Part shown: positions 7,984 to 16,696 of the stretch, one piece after another
How positions within the stretch are numbered: position 1 is the first letter of the stretch
How the letters are laid out: each line of letters opens with the position of its first letter
NCBI RefSeq assembly: GCF_015999245.1
Contig: NZ_JAEAMR010000022.1
Span: forward strand, 106,411 to 139,375
From: Streptomyces sp. AV19
Lineage (GTDB): Bacteria > Actinomycetota > Actinomycetes > Streptomycetales > Streptomycetaceae
Length of the DNA: 32,965 bases
Direction: 5' to 3'
Notes under the pieces: generated by a model
The model's database searches: none
What the model was told of the DNA's origin: nothing
The model's input: only the letters and a program-made list of their open reading frames with translations
Position numbers and translations under genes: made by a program

Positions 7984-8053
7984 CCGGCCCGGGCGGAGCC
8001 CGGAAGAAACGGTGAAATGGGGGTGCCCCCTCTGGGGGAGGGGCCGGGGCACC

Positions 8054-9019
8054 TCACCCCTCCGCCACCACCACACCCCCGAACGTCCGCACAACCACCA
8101 CCCACCCCCTCCCCACCGACCCCGCCCCCACCCCATGCGTCCCCGCCCCCAGCCGCCCCTCGAACAACTCCCCCACCCGCACCCGGCCCAGCCGGTCCCG
8201 GCGGTAGGACGTGACGCGCACGCGGCAGGCCGTCGACAGTTCCAGACGGGCCGTCCCCGCCTCCAGCGACAGTGCCGTCACCCGGGGATCGGGCACGCCC
8301 CGCGCCAGGGCCTGCTCGATGCGGGCGACCAGGACCGGCAGCGGGGAAGCGGAGTCGCCGACGAAGGCCGGGGACACGCCCGCCTCGGCGAACTCCCTTC
8401 GGACGGACGGCAGTTCCACGGAGGCGTCCGGCAGCACCACCCCGTACTCCCGCAGTTCCTCCGGCGCCGTGCCCGTCACGTCCCGCCCCACGTCCACACC
8501 GATACCGGCCGCGCGCAGGGCCGCCGCGAGGCGGGACAGCGACGCCGGGCGGCGGCCGAGGAGGAGCACCCGGCTCGGGGGCGGCGGAGGAGGAGGCTCC
8601 GCCGCGTACGCGGCCGGGTGGAAGCGGAAAGGGCCGATCCGGGCCGTCGCCACCGACGTCCCGTCCCGCCACGCGAAGTCCCGCCAGACGACGGCCCCTT
8701 CGGCGTCGCGTTCGACCGTCGCCGTCACCGCCCCGCACTCCGGCCGCCCCGCGCAGTCGGGGCATGCGTACAGGACATGCCGTCCGCCCGTCGGCGGCGG
8801 CGGAACGGCCGCCGGCAGCAGGCCGGAGGCGGTCGGCGGGAACTCCTCCAGGTCCGCCAGGCGCAGCAGCAGCGGTCTGCCGTCGACGGCGAAATCGACG
8901 AAGTCCCGGCGCGTCCGGCACGACGGACCGGTCAGGACACCGCCGGCGCGCGTCGCGTGCGCCAGCCCGAAGGCCGCGTACCCCGCGCGCCCCGCGTAAC
9001 CCGCGTACTCCGCTGACAT
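8054..9019 (-). CDS. Protein of unknown function with Cys-rich N-terminal half and Rossmann-like C-terminal half
   Basis: A 321-residue protein that I do not recognise. The first half (1-135) contains a cysteine cluster CPDCAGRPEC near 85-94 that could bind metal. A proline run (about 140-148) forms a linker. The second half starts with RVLLLGRRPASLSRLAAALR, which looks like a beta-strand/helix of a nucleotide-binding fold but without a clear GxGxxG. The C-terminus is glycine- and valine-rich. There is no signal peptide or membrane helix. Third-position GC is high throughout, which supports real coding. The ATG at 9019 is divergent from the flavoenzyme gene at 9099, with only 79 bp between them for both promoters. 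Confidence 0.75.
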   Translation of the reverse strand: MSAEYAGYAGRAGYAAFGLAHATRAGGVLTGPSCRTRRDFVDFAVDGRPLLLRLADLEEFPPTASGLLPAAVPPPPTGGRHVLYACPDCAGRPECGAVTATVERDAEGAVVWRDFAWRDGTSVATARIGPFRFHPAAYAAEPPPPPPPSRVLLLGRRPASLSRLAAALRAAGIGVDVGRDVTGTAPEELREYGVVLPDASVELPSVRREFAEAGVSPAFVGDSASPLPVLVARIEQALARGVPDPRVTALSLEAGTARLELSTACRVRVTSYRRDRLGRVRVGELFEGRLGAGTHGVGAGSVGRGWVVVVRTFGGVVVAEG

Positions 9020-9098
9020 GTGCCGAGTATTCCCCGGACCGTTCCCGTTCGTGCGCCAACCGGGCCCAACACGGCGGGGCAGCAGGTACCTTCACCCC

Positions 9099-10064
9099 AT
9101 GGCAAGCGACGTGATCGTGGTGGGGTCCGGGGTGATCGGTCTGACCACCGCCGTCCTCCTCGCCGAGCGCGGGGCGCGGGTCGAGGTGTGGACGCGCGAG
9201 ACGGCCGCGCAGACGACCTCGGCGGTGGCCGGCGGGCTGTGGTGGCCGTACCGGATCGAGCCGGCCGACGCCGTCGCCGAGTGGTCGCTCGCCACCCTCG
9301 CCGTTCTGACGGAGCTTGCGCGGCGCCCGGAGGAGACCGGGATCCGGCTGGTGGACGGGGCGGAGGCGGGCACCTCGGTGCGCGAACTGGGCGCCTGGGC
9401 CCGCCGCGTGCCGGGCCTGCGGGACGCCGCGCCGAAGGAGACGCCGAGGGGCTGGGACCGCGCCGTCCGCGCCCGGCTGCCGCTCGCCGACATGCCCGTC
9501 TTCCTCGGCCACCTGCAGCGCCGGCTCGGCGCGGCGGGCGGCACGGTCACCCTGCGTCCGGTCAACTCCCTGGCGGACGCGGGCCGGGCGGCGCCCGTCG
9601 TCGTCAACTGCTCGGGCCTGGGCGCCGGTCACCTCGCGGCGGATCCGCACGTCCACCCGGTGCAGGGCCAGCTGGTCGTCGTGGAGAACCCGGGCGTGAC
9701 CGAGTGGTTCGCGGCCGCGGCCGACGACCGGGCCGCCGACACGCTCTACGTCCTGCCCCAGCCGTACGGCCTCGTCCTCGGCGGTACGGCGCGCGCCCAC
9801 GTGTGGGACCGCACGCCGTCGCCGGCCGTGGCCCAGGCGCTCATCGCCCGCTGTGCCCGGGTGCATCCGGGCCTGACGGGGTCGAGGGTGCTGGCGCACC
9901 GGGTGGGGCTGCGCCCGGCGCGCCACCGGGTCCGGCTGGAGGCCGGACGGCTGCCCGGCGGCGCGCTGCTGGTGCACAACTACGGGCACGGCGGTGCGGG
10001 CGTCACGGTCTCGTGGGGCTGTGCGCGGGAGGCCGTGGCGCTCGCCCTCACGGAAGGTGCGTGA
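9099..10064 (+). CDS. D-amino-acid oxidase-family FAD-dependent oxidoreductase
   Basis: A 321-residue flavoenzyme. The N-terminus has the FAD-binding motif VVGSGVIGLTTAVLLAERG (7-25) followed by an acidic-type beta strand (VEVWTRE). AGGLWWPYR near 44-52 and the C-terminal HNYGHGGAGVTVSWGCA are characteristic of D-amino-acid oxidases (DAAO), which deaminate D-amino acids to keto acids with release of hydrogen peroxide. The length is slightly under the usual 330-350. The ATG at 9099 gives the correct Rossmann start; an in-frame ATG at 9018 only adds unrelated residues. The gene ends convergently with the CocE/S15 hydrolase and overlaps it by 17 bp. Substrate preference cannot be read from sequence. 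Confidence 0.88.
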   Translation: MASDVIVVGSGVIGLTTAVLLAERGARVEVWTRETAAQTTSAVAGGLWWPYRIEPADAVAEWSLATLAVLTELARRPEETGIRLVDGAEAGTSVRELGAWARRVPGLRDAAPKETPRGWDRAVRARLPLADMPVFLGHLQRRLGAAGGTVTLRPVNSLADAGRAAPVVVNCSGLGAGHLAADPHVHPVQGQLVVVENPGVTEWFAAAADDRAADTLYVLPQPYGLVLGGTARAHVWDRTPSPAVAQALIARCARVHPGLTGSRVLAHRVGLRPARHRVRLEAGRLPGGALLVHNYGHGGAGVTVSWGCAREAVALALTEGA

Positions 10065-12036
10065 GCGAGGGGACGCCCAGCCCGCGCGGGCGGTCCGCGG
10101 AGGCCGGCGGCGGTACGGCGCCGACACCCGACGTGGCGCGGGCGAAGGCCCGGTAGCCGCCGACGAACGGCAGGTCCGCCGAGGTCGCCGCGAGGTCCAC
10201 GGTCAACTGCGGCGTGGTGGAGGCGGGTTCGATGAGCCCGGCGTCCGTGCCCGCGACGATCAGGGCCAGGCGGTGTCCGGCCGGGACGACGTGGTCGGTG
10301 GCGGCCAGGTCGAGGGTGATGGTGTAGGGCCGGCCCGGGGTCACGGCGCGGCCGTGCCGGGCGGACGCGTAGTGGCCGAGGTCCGCCCAGCCGCGGCTGA
10401 AGACGGTGCGGTCGACCTGCCGGGCGTCGGCCTCGGTGCGTTTGAAGCAGCCGGTGTCGCCGGTGGTGCCGCTCCCCCAGCAGGTGCGGTCGGGCAGGGT
10501 GCGGATGCCCTCGCCGTCGGCCGCGTAGTCGCGGACGGCGGCCGGGCCCAGGTCGACGAGGACGGCCGACAGATGGGCGGAGGAGGTGGACGGCGTCACG
10601 CGCAGCCGCACCGTCGAGGAGCCGGACAGGCGCAGGTCGCGGGTGAGCGGCCGGGTGACGAACCCGGCCTTCTCGGGCGTCGCCCGGTCGACCGCCGCCG
10701 ACCAGTCGGCCTCGCTCCGCCGCGGGTCGTCGGTGAACCGCGCGGTCGTGCCCGGCCGGGCCTGGTCGAGGCCCAGCGTGCCGACGCCGGCGACGGGTCC
10801 GGCGGACGGGCGCAGGGTGGTCGCGCGGGTGCCGGCCGGCGGCCAGGCGCGGTCGGTGGACCACTGGTCGGGGGCGCGCTCGACGTCGGCCATCGGCTCG
10901 CGCTCGACGCCGTTGTCGTAGCCGAGCAGATAGTGGTCGAACCAGCGGTGCAGGGTGGTCACCCACGCCTCGCGGCGGAAGTCGAACGGGTCGACGTGCC
11001 CGGCCGACGACAGCCAGATCTTGCGCTCCACGCCGTTCGCGGCGAGCGCGTCCCACCACTGGCCGAGGTGCTTGGTGCGGACGTTGAGGTCCTGCATGCC
11101 GTGCACGGCGAAGACGCTGGCCTTCACCCGGGCCGCGTCGCGGACGTAGTCGCGCTCGGTCCACAGCGGCGTCCAGTCGCCGTTGCGCGGCGCGCCCTCG
11201 ACGAGCCGGCGCTGGACGTCGGCGCAGCGGGCGTGGGCCTCGTCGCTCCCGACGCGGTGGGCGAGCCCGTCGGGGCCGCTGCCGAAGAGGGCGGCGCCCT
11301 TGGCGAAGTAGTAGTCGTACCAGGAGCTGATGGCGCCGATCGGGACGATGGTCTTCAGCCCGTCCACGCCGGTGGCGGCGACGCCGTTGGCGACGGTGCC
11401 GTCGTAGCTCTTGCCGATCATGCCGACGGCCCCGGTGGACCAGCCGGCCGTCACGGGCGTGCCGCCGGTGCGCGAACCGTAGCCGCGCGCGCGGCCGTTG
11501 AGCCAGTCGACGACGGCCTTGGCGGACTGGACGTCGGAGCGGCCGCCGACGTCGACGCAGCCGTCGGAGCGGTTGGTCCCGGCCAGGTCGACGAGGACGA
11601 CGGCGTAGCCGCGGGGGACGAAGTAGTTGTCGTAGTGGAGCGGGAACTGGACGGGGTTGCCGCGCTCGTCGTAGGTCTTCTTCTGGCTCTCGTTGCCCCG
11701 GCCGCAGCAGGAGTAGTACGGGCTGGCGTCCATGATCACCGGTACGCGGCGGCCCTGTTCGGCGGGTTCCCGGGGGCGGACGATGTCCACGGCGACCCGG
11801 TCGGTGCGGCGGGTCCCGGTCCGGACCTCCACCCACACCGACTCGCGGACGGCGCGCGCGTAGGAGTGGACGGGTCTGCTCTCGCCGGATCCGGCCTGTC
11901 TGTGCTCGCCGCGCCCCCGGTCGGGTGCGGCGTACGCCTGACCGGGTGGCGACAGGAGGACGGCCAGCAGGGCGGCGAGGGCCGTCGCGACGAGGGTGGT
12001 CCACGGTATGCGGGTGTTCCGCTGGAGTTTCGGCAC
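10048..12036 (-). CDS. Secreted CocE/NonD-family hydrolase, Xaa-Pro dipeptidyl-peptidase (S15) type
   Basis: A 662-residue alpha/beta hydrolase with a Sec signal peptide (TTLVATALAALLAVLL, then probable cleavage after AYA). The nucleophile serine is in GKSYDG, the acid is Asp in HGMQDLNV, and the histidine is in SAGHVDPF. The beta-rich C-terminal jelly-roll domain is usual for PepX/CocE proteins. Family members release Xaa-Pro dipeptides from peptides or hydrolyse esters; here it acts outside the cell. The start is a GTG at 12036 without an obvious ribosome site. A TTGACA hexamer at 12057-12062 on the minus strand is too close to serve as a normal -35 for that start. The methyltransferase gene lies 52 bp upstream on the same strand. 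Peptidase rather than esterase activity is the more likely reading. Confidence 0.88.
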   Translation of the reverse strand: MPKLQRNTRIPWTTLVATALAALLAVLLSPPGQAYAAPDRGRGEHRQAGSGESRPVHSYARAVRESVWVEVRTGTRRTDRVAVDIVRPREPAEQGRRVPVIMDASPYYSCCGRGNESQKKTYDERGNPVQFPLHYDNYFVPRGYAVVLVDLAGTNRSDGCVDVGGRSDVQSAKAVVDWLNGRARGYGSRTGGTPVTAGWSTGAVGMIGKSYDGTVANGVAATGVDGLKTIVPIGAISSWYDYYFAKGAALFGSGPDGLAHRVGSDEAHARCADVQRRLVEGAPRNGDWTPLWTERDYVRDAARVKASVFAVHGMQDLNVRTKHLGQWWDALAANGVERKIWLSSAGHVDPFDFRREAWVTTLHRWFDHYLLGYDNGVEREPMADVERAPDQWSTDRAWPPAGTRATTLRPSAGPVAGVGTLGLDQARPGTTARFTDDPRRSEADWSAAVDRATPEKAGFVTRPLTRDLRLSGSSTVRLRVTPSTSSAHLSAVLVDLGPAAVRDYAADGEGIRTLPDRTCWGSGTTGDTGCFKRTEADARQVDRTVFSRGWADLGHYASARHGRAVTPGRPYTITLDLAATDHVVPAGHRLALIVAGTDAGLIEPASTTPQLTVDLAATSADLPFVGGYRAFARATSGVGAVPPPASADRPRGLGVPSLTHLP

Positions 12037-12088
12037 GGGCGGGACAGTACGCGTGTCAACTCCCGTGCAGAAGGGGAGCGGAGGAAGT

Positions 12089-12901
12089 TCAGGGTCTGCG
12101 GACGGGCACGGTGGCGGAGGTGAGGAAGAACGTCACGGCATAGGTGAAGCGGCCGTTCGCCGCCGCCTCGTCGAAGCGGCCGACGAAGCGTTCGGCCTCG
12201 GCCGGGGAGAGGTGGCCCTGCTGGGCCGCGGTGCGGGCCCAGTCACGGATGCCGTGGACGTGGTCGACGGTGCGGGGGTCGCGGACGACCAGCGTGTGCG
12301 CCTCGGCCGCCACGTCGTCCAGCCCGCGTTCGGCGAGCATGGCGGGCTGCTGGTGGGCGAGCGCCCCGCCGCGCACCCCGTCGTCGACGCGCAGGGCGAG
12401 GACGCGGCGGGCCAGTCCGGGTTCGCCGATGTCCAGCACCTGGGTGCCGTAGTCGAGGGCGGCGAGCACGACGCGTCCGCCGGGCAGCACGACCCGCAGC
12501 ATCTCGTCGATGACCCGGCCCGGGTCGGCCACGTGCTGGAGGACGAGGTCGGCCCACGCGCCGTCGAAACTGCCGGTGCGGAACGGCAGATGGTGGGCGT
12601 CGGCCACCAGCGACGCGTGGACGCCGCCCGCCCGCGCCGCACCGGCCATGGCCAGGGACAGGTCGGCGGCGACCGCGCGGGCGCCGGTCTCGGCGGTCAG
12701 CGCGAGCGCCGTCGTGCCGGCTCCGGCGCCGACGTCGAGGAAGCGCTGCCCGGACCGGGCGCGCAGGAGGGTGCGGAGGCGTCGTTTGTAGGAGGTGTGG
12801 AACGGCGAACGGGTCCGCCGCCGCAGGGTGGTCACCAGGTGGGCGGGGTCGGCACTGGCATCCACGTCCGACCAGGGACGCGACAGCGTGTGTTGGGCCA
12901 T
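12089..12901 (-). CDS. Class I SAM-dependent methyltransferase
   Basis: A 270-residue protein with motif I FLDVGAGAGTTALAL near 55-69. Acidic VAADLS ends strand 2 and binds the SAM ribose, HHLPFRTGSFDGAWA is motif II, and the post-motif LRVVLPGGRVVLAALD is UbiE-like. The acceptor substrate is unknown; small-molecule methylation is most likely. I chose the ATG at 12901 (MAQHTLSRPW). An in-frame ATG at 13018 would add 39 low-complexity residues running into the promoter region shared with the divergent M1 peptidase. It may be co-transcribed with the hydrolase downstream. Confidence 0.85.
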   Translation of the reverse strand: MAQHTLSRPWSDVDASADPAHLVTTLRRRTRSPFHTSYKRRLRTLLRARSGQRFLDVGAGAGTTALALTAETGARAVAADLSLAMAGAARAGGVHASLVADAHHLPFRTGSFDGAWADLVLQHVADPGRVIDEMLRVVLPGGRVVLAALDYGTQVLDIGEPGLARRVLALRVDDGVRGGALAHQQPAMLAERGLDDVAAEAHTLVVRDPRTVDHVHGIRDWARTAAQQGHLSPAEAERFVGRFDEAAANGRFTYAVTFFLTSATVPVRRP

Positions 12902-13178
12902 GGCCGGTGATCGTAGGCCGGGCGGGGGCCCCGATGGGCGGTCCTGGCGGCCGGTCACCCCCGACGGTGACGGAACGGTCCTCCGGGGCCTTTCGGTGGC
13001 CGGAATCATTCGCTCCATGGGGTGTCCGCCCTCCGCGATGACGGCCGGATGTCAGTCACATGTCCGTATTCGGCATGGACATTCCCAGAGCGGCAATGAA
13101 TGCATAGGCTGCGACCGATCTTCGTCTCCACCGGTCATCCGCTACCGGCCGTCCGCCCGCTACGAGTTGGAGTGTCCC
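12902..13178. promoter_or_regulatory. Divergent promoter region between methyltransferase and secreted M1 peptidase
   Basis: These 277 bases have no gene and are less GC-rich than the surroundings from about 13000. On the plus strand TAGGCT (13105-13110) resembles a vegetative -10 box, with a poor -35 (TTCCCA at 13082-13087, 17-bp spacing). This would give a leader of about 60 nt for the peptidase. I see no clear operator. Confidence 0.3.
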
Positions 13179-14729
13179 GTGCGTCCCAGACTTCTCGTCC
13201 CCAGCGCCGCCGCTGCCGCCGCCTTCCTGCTGCTCGGGGTCCCCGCGTCGGCGGCCGACGGCACCCCCGGCGCCCCGGGTCTCGGCGACTCCTACTACCC
13301 GGAGGCCGGCAACGGCGGCTACGACGTCTCCCACTACGACCTGCGGCTGAAGTACCGGCCGGCGACGGACAGGCTGGAGGGCACGGCGACCCTCACCGCC
13401 ACCACCACCCAGGCCCTGTCCCGCTTCAACCTGGACTTCCTGCTGGACGTCAAGGAGGTGCTGGTCAACGGGAAGAAGGCCGCCTTCGCGAAGACCGGCG
13501 TCCACGAGCTGGAGGTCACCCCGGCCGCCGCGCTGCCGCAGGGCAAGCACATCACCGTCGTCGTCCGTTACAGCGGAACCCCCTCCTCCGTCAAGGTAGG
13601 GAAATTCACCGCCTGGCAGCGCACCCCCGACGGCGGGGTCGTCGCACAGGAGCCGGAGTCGGCCGCCTGGTGGTTCCCGAGCAACGACCACCCGCGCGAC
13701 AAGGCCACCTTCGACGTCTCGGTCGCCGTCCCCGACGGCACCCAGGCCATCAGCAACGGCGCCCTCGCCTCGCAGACCTCCAAGCTCGGCTGGACGCGCT
13801 ACAACTGGCGCTCCACGCAGCCGCAGGCGCCGTACCTGACGACGCTGGCCGTCGGCAAGTTCGAGATCACGACGGACACGACGGCCAACGGGCTGCCGGT
13901 CGTCAACGCCTACAGCAAGGACCTGGGCGACCGGCTCGCCCCCGCGAAGGCCAGCGTCGAGCGCACCACCGAGGTTCTCGACTGGGCGAGTTCGGTCTTC
14001 GGCCCGTACCCCTTCACGGCGGCCGGCGGCTACGTGCCCAACGTCCCCACGCGCTTCGCGCTGGAGACCCAGACCCGGCCGTTCTACAGCCCGGCTCCCT
14101 TCGCCAACGGCGCCAACGTCTCGCTGGTCGTGCACGAGCTGGCCCACCAGTGGTTCGGCGACAGCGTCTCGGTGAAGAACTGGCGGGACATCTGGGTCAA
14201 CGAGGGCTTCGCTTCCTACGCCCAGTGGCTGTGGTCCGAGAAGGAGGACGAGGGCACCGCGCAGGAACTCGCCGACTACACCTACGCCCAGTACCCGGCG
14301 GACGACGCCTTCTGGAAGGTCAAGCCCGGCGACCCGGGCGCGGACAAGCAGTTCGACGGGGCCGTGTACCAGCGCGGCGCCATCGCCCTCCAGGCGCTGC
14401 GCAACACCGTCGGCGACGAGACCTTCTTCGCGACCCTGAAGGGCTGGACGGAGAAGAACCGCTACGGCAACGCCTCCGTCCAGGACTTCGTCGCCTACGC
14501 GGAGCAGGTCTCGGGCAAGAAGCTCGAGCCGCTCTTCGACACGTGGCTGTTCACCACGGGCAAGCCGAGCGCCGCGAAGGCGGCGGAGGCGGGCATCGGC
14601 GGGCCGGCCGCGAAGGACGCGCGTTCCCTGGCCGCCGCGAAGCCGGGGAAGCCCGGGAAGCAGGCGAAGCCGGCGCAGCCCAAGTCGTGGCAGCAGATCC
14701 GCTCCGCGCTCGCCGCGCACCAGCACTGA
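13179..14729 (+). CDS. Secreted M1-family zinc aminopeptidase
   Basis: A 516-residue peptidase with a Sec signal (LLVPSAAAAAAFLLLGVPASA, cleavage after about residue 25). The zinc site is HELAH at 319-323 with E342 in NEGFASY, and ALETQT near 294-299 replaces the GxMEN motif. The C-terminus carries a short Lys/Pro/Gly-rich tail (KPGKPGKQAKPAQPKS). The start is a GTG at 13179, supported by GGAG at 13169-13172 six bases before it and by the signal peptide; the open frame upstream of it is not coding-like. It would act as an extracellular aminopeptidase. It is a paralogue of the pls-linked enzyme at 109-1533 (shared HxxAHQWFGDSV and NEGFA blocks). It has no synthetase next to it, so a general peptide-scavenging role is more likely. 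Confidence 0.92.
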   Translation: MRPRLLVPSAAAAAAFLLLGVPASAADGTPGAPGLGDSYYPEAGNGGYDVSHYDLRLKYRPATDRLEGTATLTATTTQALSRFNLDFLLDVKEVLVNGKKAAFAKTGVHELEVTPAAALPQGKHITVVVRYSGTPSSVKVGKFTAWQRTPDGGVVAQEPESAAWWFPSNDHPRDKATFDVSVAVPDGTQAISNGALASQTSKLGWTRYNWRSTQPQAPYLTTLAVGKFEITTDTTANGLPVVNAYSKDLGDRLAPAKASVERTTEVLDWASSVFGPYPFTAAGGYVPNVPTRFALETQTRPFYSPAPFANGANVSLVVHELAHQWFGDSVSVKNWRDIWVNEGFASYAQWLWSEKEDEGTAQELADYTYAQYPADDAFWKVKPGDPGADKQFDGAVYQRGAIALQALRNTVGDETFFATLKGWTEKNRYGNASVQDFVAYAEQVSGKKLEPLFDTWLFTTGKPSAAKAAEAGIGGPAAKDARSLAAAKPGKPGKQAKPAQPKSWQQIRSALAAHQH

Positions 14730-14756
14730 CGCGACGGCGGTCCTCGCCTCCCGGCT

Positions 14757-14786
14757 CTTACAGCGACGGTGGTACACCACTACTGT
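14757..14786 (+). promoter_or_regulatory. Candidate MerR-type promoter/operator in front of the regulator gene
   Basis: CTTACA (14757-14762) and TACTGT (14781-14786) make a -35/-10 pair with an 18-bp spacer. Inside the spacer lies the dyad GTGGT-AC-ACCAC (14769-14780). MerR regulators classically bind a dyad between -35 and -10 in an over-long spacer, so autoregulation is plausible. The start codon at 14824 would follow about 30 nt of leader. Confidence 0.45.
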
Positions 14787-14823
14787 TGAACCCTCGGAGA
14801 GCTGGGAGAGCGAGGCGCCGCGC

Positions 14824-15582
14824 ATGGTCATGGACGAAGACGCCGGGGAAGCGGAATCCCTCGCCCCGGAATCGCTCACCATCGATGAACTGGCCGCCCG
14901 CGCCGGGGTGACCGTGCGCACCATCCGCTTCTACAGCACCCGCGGGCTGCTGCCCCCGCCCTGTCTCGGCCCGCGCCGCGTGGGCCGGTACGGGCCCGGG
15001 CACCTCTCCCGGCTCGCCCTGATCGAGGAGTTGCAGCACCAGGGCCTCACGCTGGCCGCCATCGAGCGCTATCTGAGCCGCCTCCCGGACGACCTCAGCG
15101 CCAACGACCTGGCCATCCACCGCGCGGTCGTGGCCTCCTGGGTGCCCGACGCGGCGGCGGAGACCAGCCGCGCCGAACTGGAGCGGCGCGTCGGCCGCCC
15201 GCTGACCGACGAGGACGTCGACAAGCTCGCCGCGATGAACGTGCTCCGGCGCGAGGAGGGTGCGGACGGGGAGGTCCGCTTCGAGGTGGACCCGGGGCTG
15301 CTGGGCGTGGGCGTCCAGCTGCTGGCCGTCCCGATGACGCTGGACACCCTGCACGCCGCCCGGACCGTCCTGCTGGACCACGCCCGTTCGACGGCGCGCG
15401 AGCTGACCCGGCTCTTCCACGAGGAGGTGTGGGGGCCGTACGCGGCGGGGGCGACGGACCCGGAGGAGGTGGAGTCGATGAAGTCGCTGTCGGCGCACAT
15501 GCGGCCGTTGGTGGTGCAGGCGCTGGTGACGGCGTTCCAGCGGTCGCTGACGGAGGAGTTGCGGGCTACGTACGGGGGGTGA
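14824..15582 (+). CDS. MerR-family transcriptional regulator
   Basis: A 252-residue regulator. The winged HTH lies at about 18-90: LTIDELAARAGVTVRTIRFYSTRGLLPPP is the recognition helix and first wing, and GHLSRLALIEELQHQGLTLAAIERYL is the second HTH. A dimerisation helix and a C-terminal effector domain of about 130 residues follow. There is no cysteine cluster of the metal-sensing type, so a small-molecule or acyl ligand is more likely. Starts at 14824 and 14830 (both ATG) are possible; GAGG at 14813-14816 fits either. It follows the M1 peptidase gene by 94 bp but has its own promoter candidate. Target genes are unknown apart from possible self-regulation. Confidence 0.88.
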   Translation: MVMDEDAGEAESLAPESLTIDELAARAGVTVRTIRFYSTRGLLPPPCLGPRRVGRYGPGHLSRLALIEELQHQGLTLAAIERYLSRLPDDLSANDLAIHRAVVASWVPDAAAETSRAELERRVGRPLTDEDVDKLAAMNVLRREEGADGEVRFEVDPGLLGVGVQLLAVPMTLDTLHAARTVLLDHARSTARELTRLFHEEVWGPYAAGATDPEEVESMKSLSAHMRPLVVQALVTAFQRSLTEELRATYGG

Positions 15583-15957
15583 GCGGGGCGGGTGAGCGGG
15601 TGTGCGCTTCGCGGTGGGATGCCCCTGCCCCCTTTCGCCGTTTCCCGGGGAGACCCCGGACCCCAATCGCCCTTCGGGCGATGTCCTCAAACGCCGGACA
15701 GGCTGGATCGGCCTGCCTGTGCTTCGGCCTCGCCCGCTCCAATTGCTCCCTCGTGCGCGCCGGTTCGTCCCTCGGGCGGGCCACTTCGTCCGGTACGGGC
15801 CGGCGCGCACAGTCCGGCGCAGGCCGTTTCCGTGCGGGATTCCGGAGTACGGAACCGGGGGTTTTCCCCATGTCGTCCCCGGGTGTCCGTCCCGTAGCGT
15901 TCTTGGTCGTCGGCCCGGGGAGGGACCGGCTCGTCGATCGTTCTCCGGGGGACCCCC
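15583..15957. promoter_or_regulatory. Intergenic region with repeats and a possible ECF-sigma promoter
   Basis: The first part holds the repeat core TTTCGCCGTTTC (15633-15644, one change from the common form) and CCTCAAACGCCGGACAGGCTG (15685-15705), likely 3' sequence of the MerR gene. Nearer the lipoprotein gene, GGAACC (15851-15856) and GTC (15872-15874), 15 bases apart, resemble a promoter for an envelope-stress (SigE-like) ECF sigma factor. A GGGG-TTTT-CCCC hairpin (15858-15869) sits in the spacer. No gene is supported here. Confidence 0.3.
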
Positions 15958-16695
15958 ATGCGTCGGACCGTCCGTCTTCTCACCGCTCTCGTGGCCACCG
16001 GCACGGCCGTCGCGGGGCTGAGCGCCTGCGACGGGCTGACGCCGGGCAAGACCTTCCAGGACGACGCGACGCCGAGCGAGAAGGTCACATCGGTGCGGGT
16101 GGACAACAACTCCGGCGGCGTCCGGGTCCGGGGCAAGGCGGGCCTCGACAGGGCCGTCGTCCACCGCGAGGTCGAGTACCGCGACGGCCACCGGCCCGAG
16201 GGCGCCACGCACCGGTTCGAGAACGGGACCCTCGTCCTGGCCGACTGCGGGGACGAGTGCTCGGTGAGCTACACCGTCGACGTGCCGGCCGGGACGCCCG
16301 TGACCGGGGAGAACAGCAGCGGCGAGGTGAAGCTGTCGGACGTCGGCGCGGTGCGGGTGACGACCCATTCCGGGGCCATCGAACTCGACGGGGTCAGCGG
16401 GGACGTCACCGTCGGGGCGAGCAGCGGCCGGATCCGCGGGCGCGGTCTGCGGGGCGGCGCGATCCGGGCGACCACGTCCAGCGGGGAGATCGACCTCACC
16501 GCCGCCGTCCCGCAGGACGTGACCGCGAGGACGTCCAGCGGGCGCCTCGTCCTCACCGTGCCGGACGCGCGCTACCGGGTGTCGGCGCGGACGAGCAGCG
16601 GTGGCAAGGACATCGGGGTGTCCCAGGACCCGGCCGGCAAGTACCGCCTCGACCTCACCACGACCAGCGGTGAGATCAAGGTCGGGCAGGGCTGA
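15958..16695 (+). CDS. DUF4097-family beta-repeat lipoprotein
   Basis: A 245-residue protein with a lipoprotein signal: MRRTVRLLTALVATGTAVAG then the lipobox LSAC, with C24 as the lipid-bearing cysteine. The mature part is a series of short repeats around the motif T/S-S-S-G-x-I/V (ENSSGEVKL, THSGAIELD, ASSGRIRGR, TSSGEIDLT, TSSGRLVLT, TTSGEIKVG), which form a right-handed beta-helix in DUF4097 proteins. It would sit on the outer face of the cytoplasmic membrane. Function is unknown; related domains occur in LiaF-like envelope-stress proteins. GGGGGA lies about 8 bases before the ATG at 15958. Convergent with the flavoenzyme gene downstream. Confidence 0.88.
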   Translation: MRRTVRLLTALVATGTAVAGLSACDGLTPGKTFQDDATPSEKVTSVRVDNNSGGVRVRGKAGLDRAVVHREVEYRDGHRPEGATHRFENGTLVLADCGDECSVSYTVDVPAGTPVTGENSSGEVKLSDVGAVRVTTHSGAIELDGVSGDVTVGASSGRIRGRGLRGGAIRATTSSGEIDLTAAVPQDVTARTSSGRLVLTVPDARYRVSARTSSGGKDIGVSQDPAGKYRLDLTTTSGEIKVGQG

Positions 16696-16696
16696 C

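Larger units (their letters stand above)
7472..8053. repeat. Repeat-filled intergenic region
   Basis: No plausible gene lies in these 582 bases. They are a mosaic of Streptomyces-type intergenic modules: CCTCAATCGCCGGACGGGCTG (ends at 7616; relatives end at 15705 and 20838), the GAAACGGTGAAA core in both orientations (7634-7645 and 8006-8017), and the 54-bp module at 7745-7798 that matches positions 1-54 inverted. A partial inverted copy of that module lies near 7828-7860. A perfect 40-bp inverted repeat pairs 7671-7710 with 7944-7983. The promoter of the ABC-F gene should lie at the left edge. Confidence 0.75.

Noticed and set aside
12795..13178. N-terminal extension of the secreted M1 peptidase from an upstream ATG
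   Set aside because: It would cross the start of the divergent methyltransferase and bury the signal peptide; the GTG at 13179 has a good ribosome site and directly precedes the signal.
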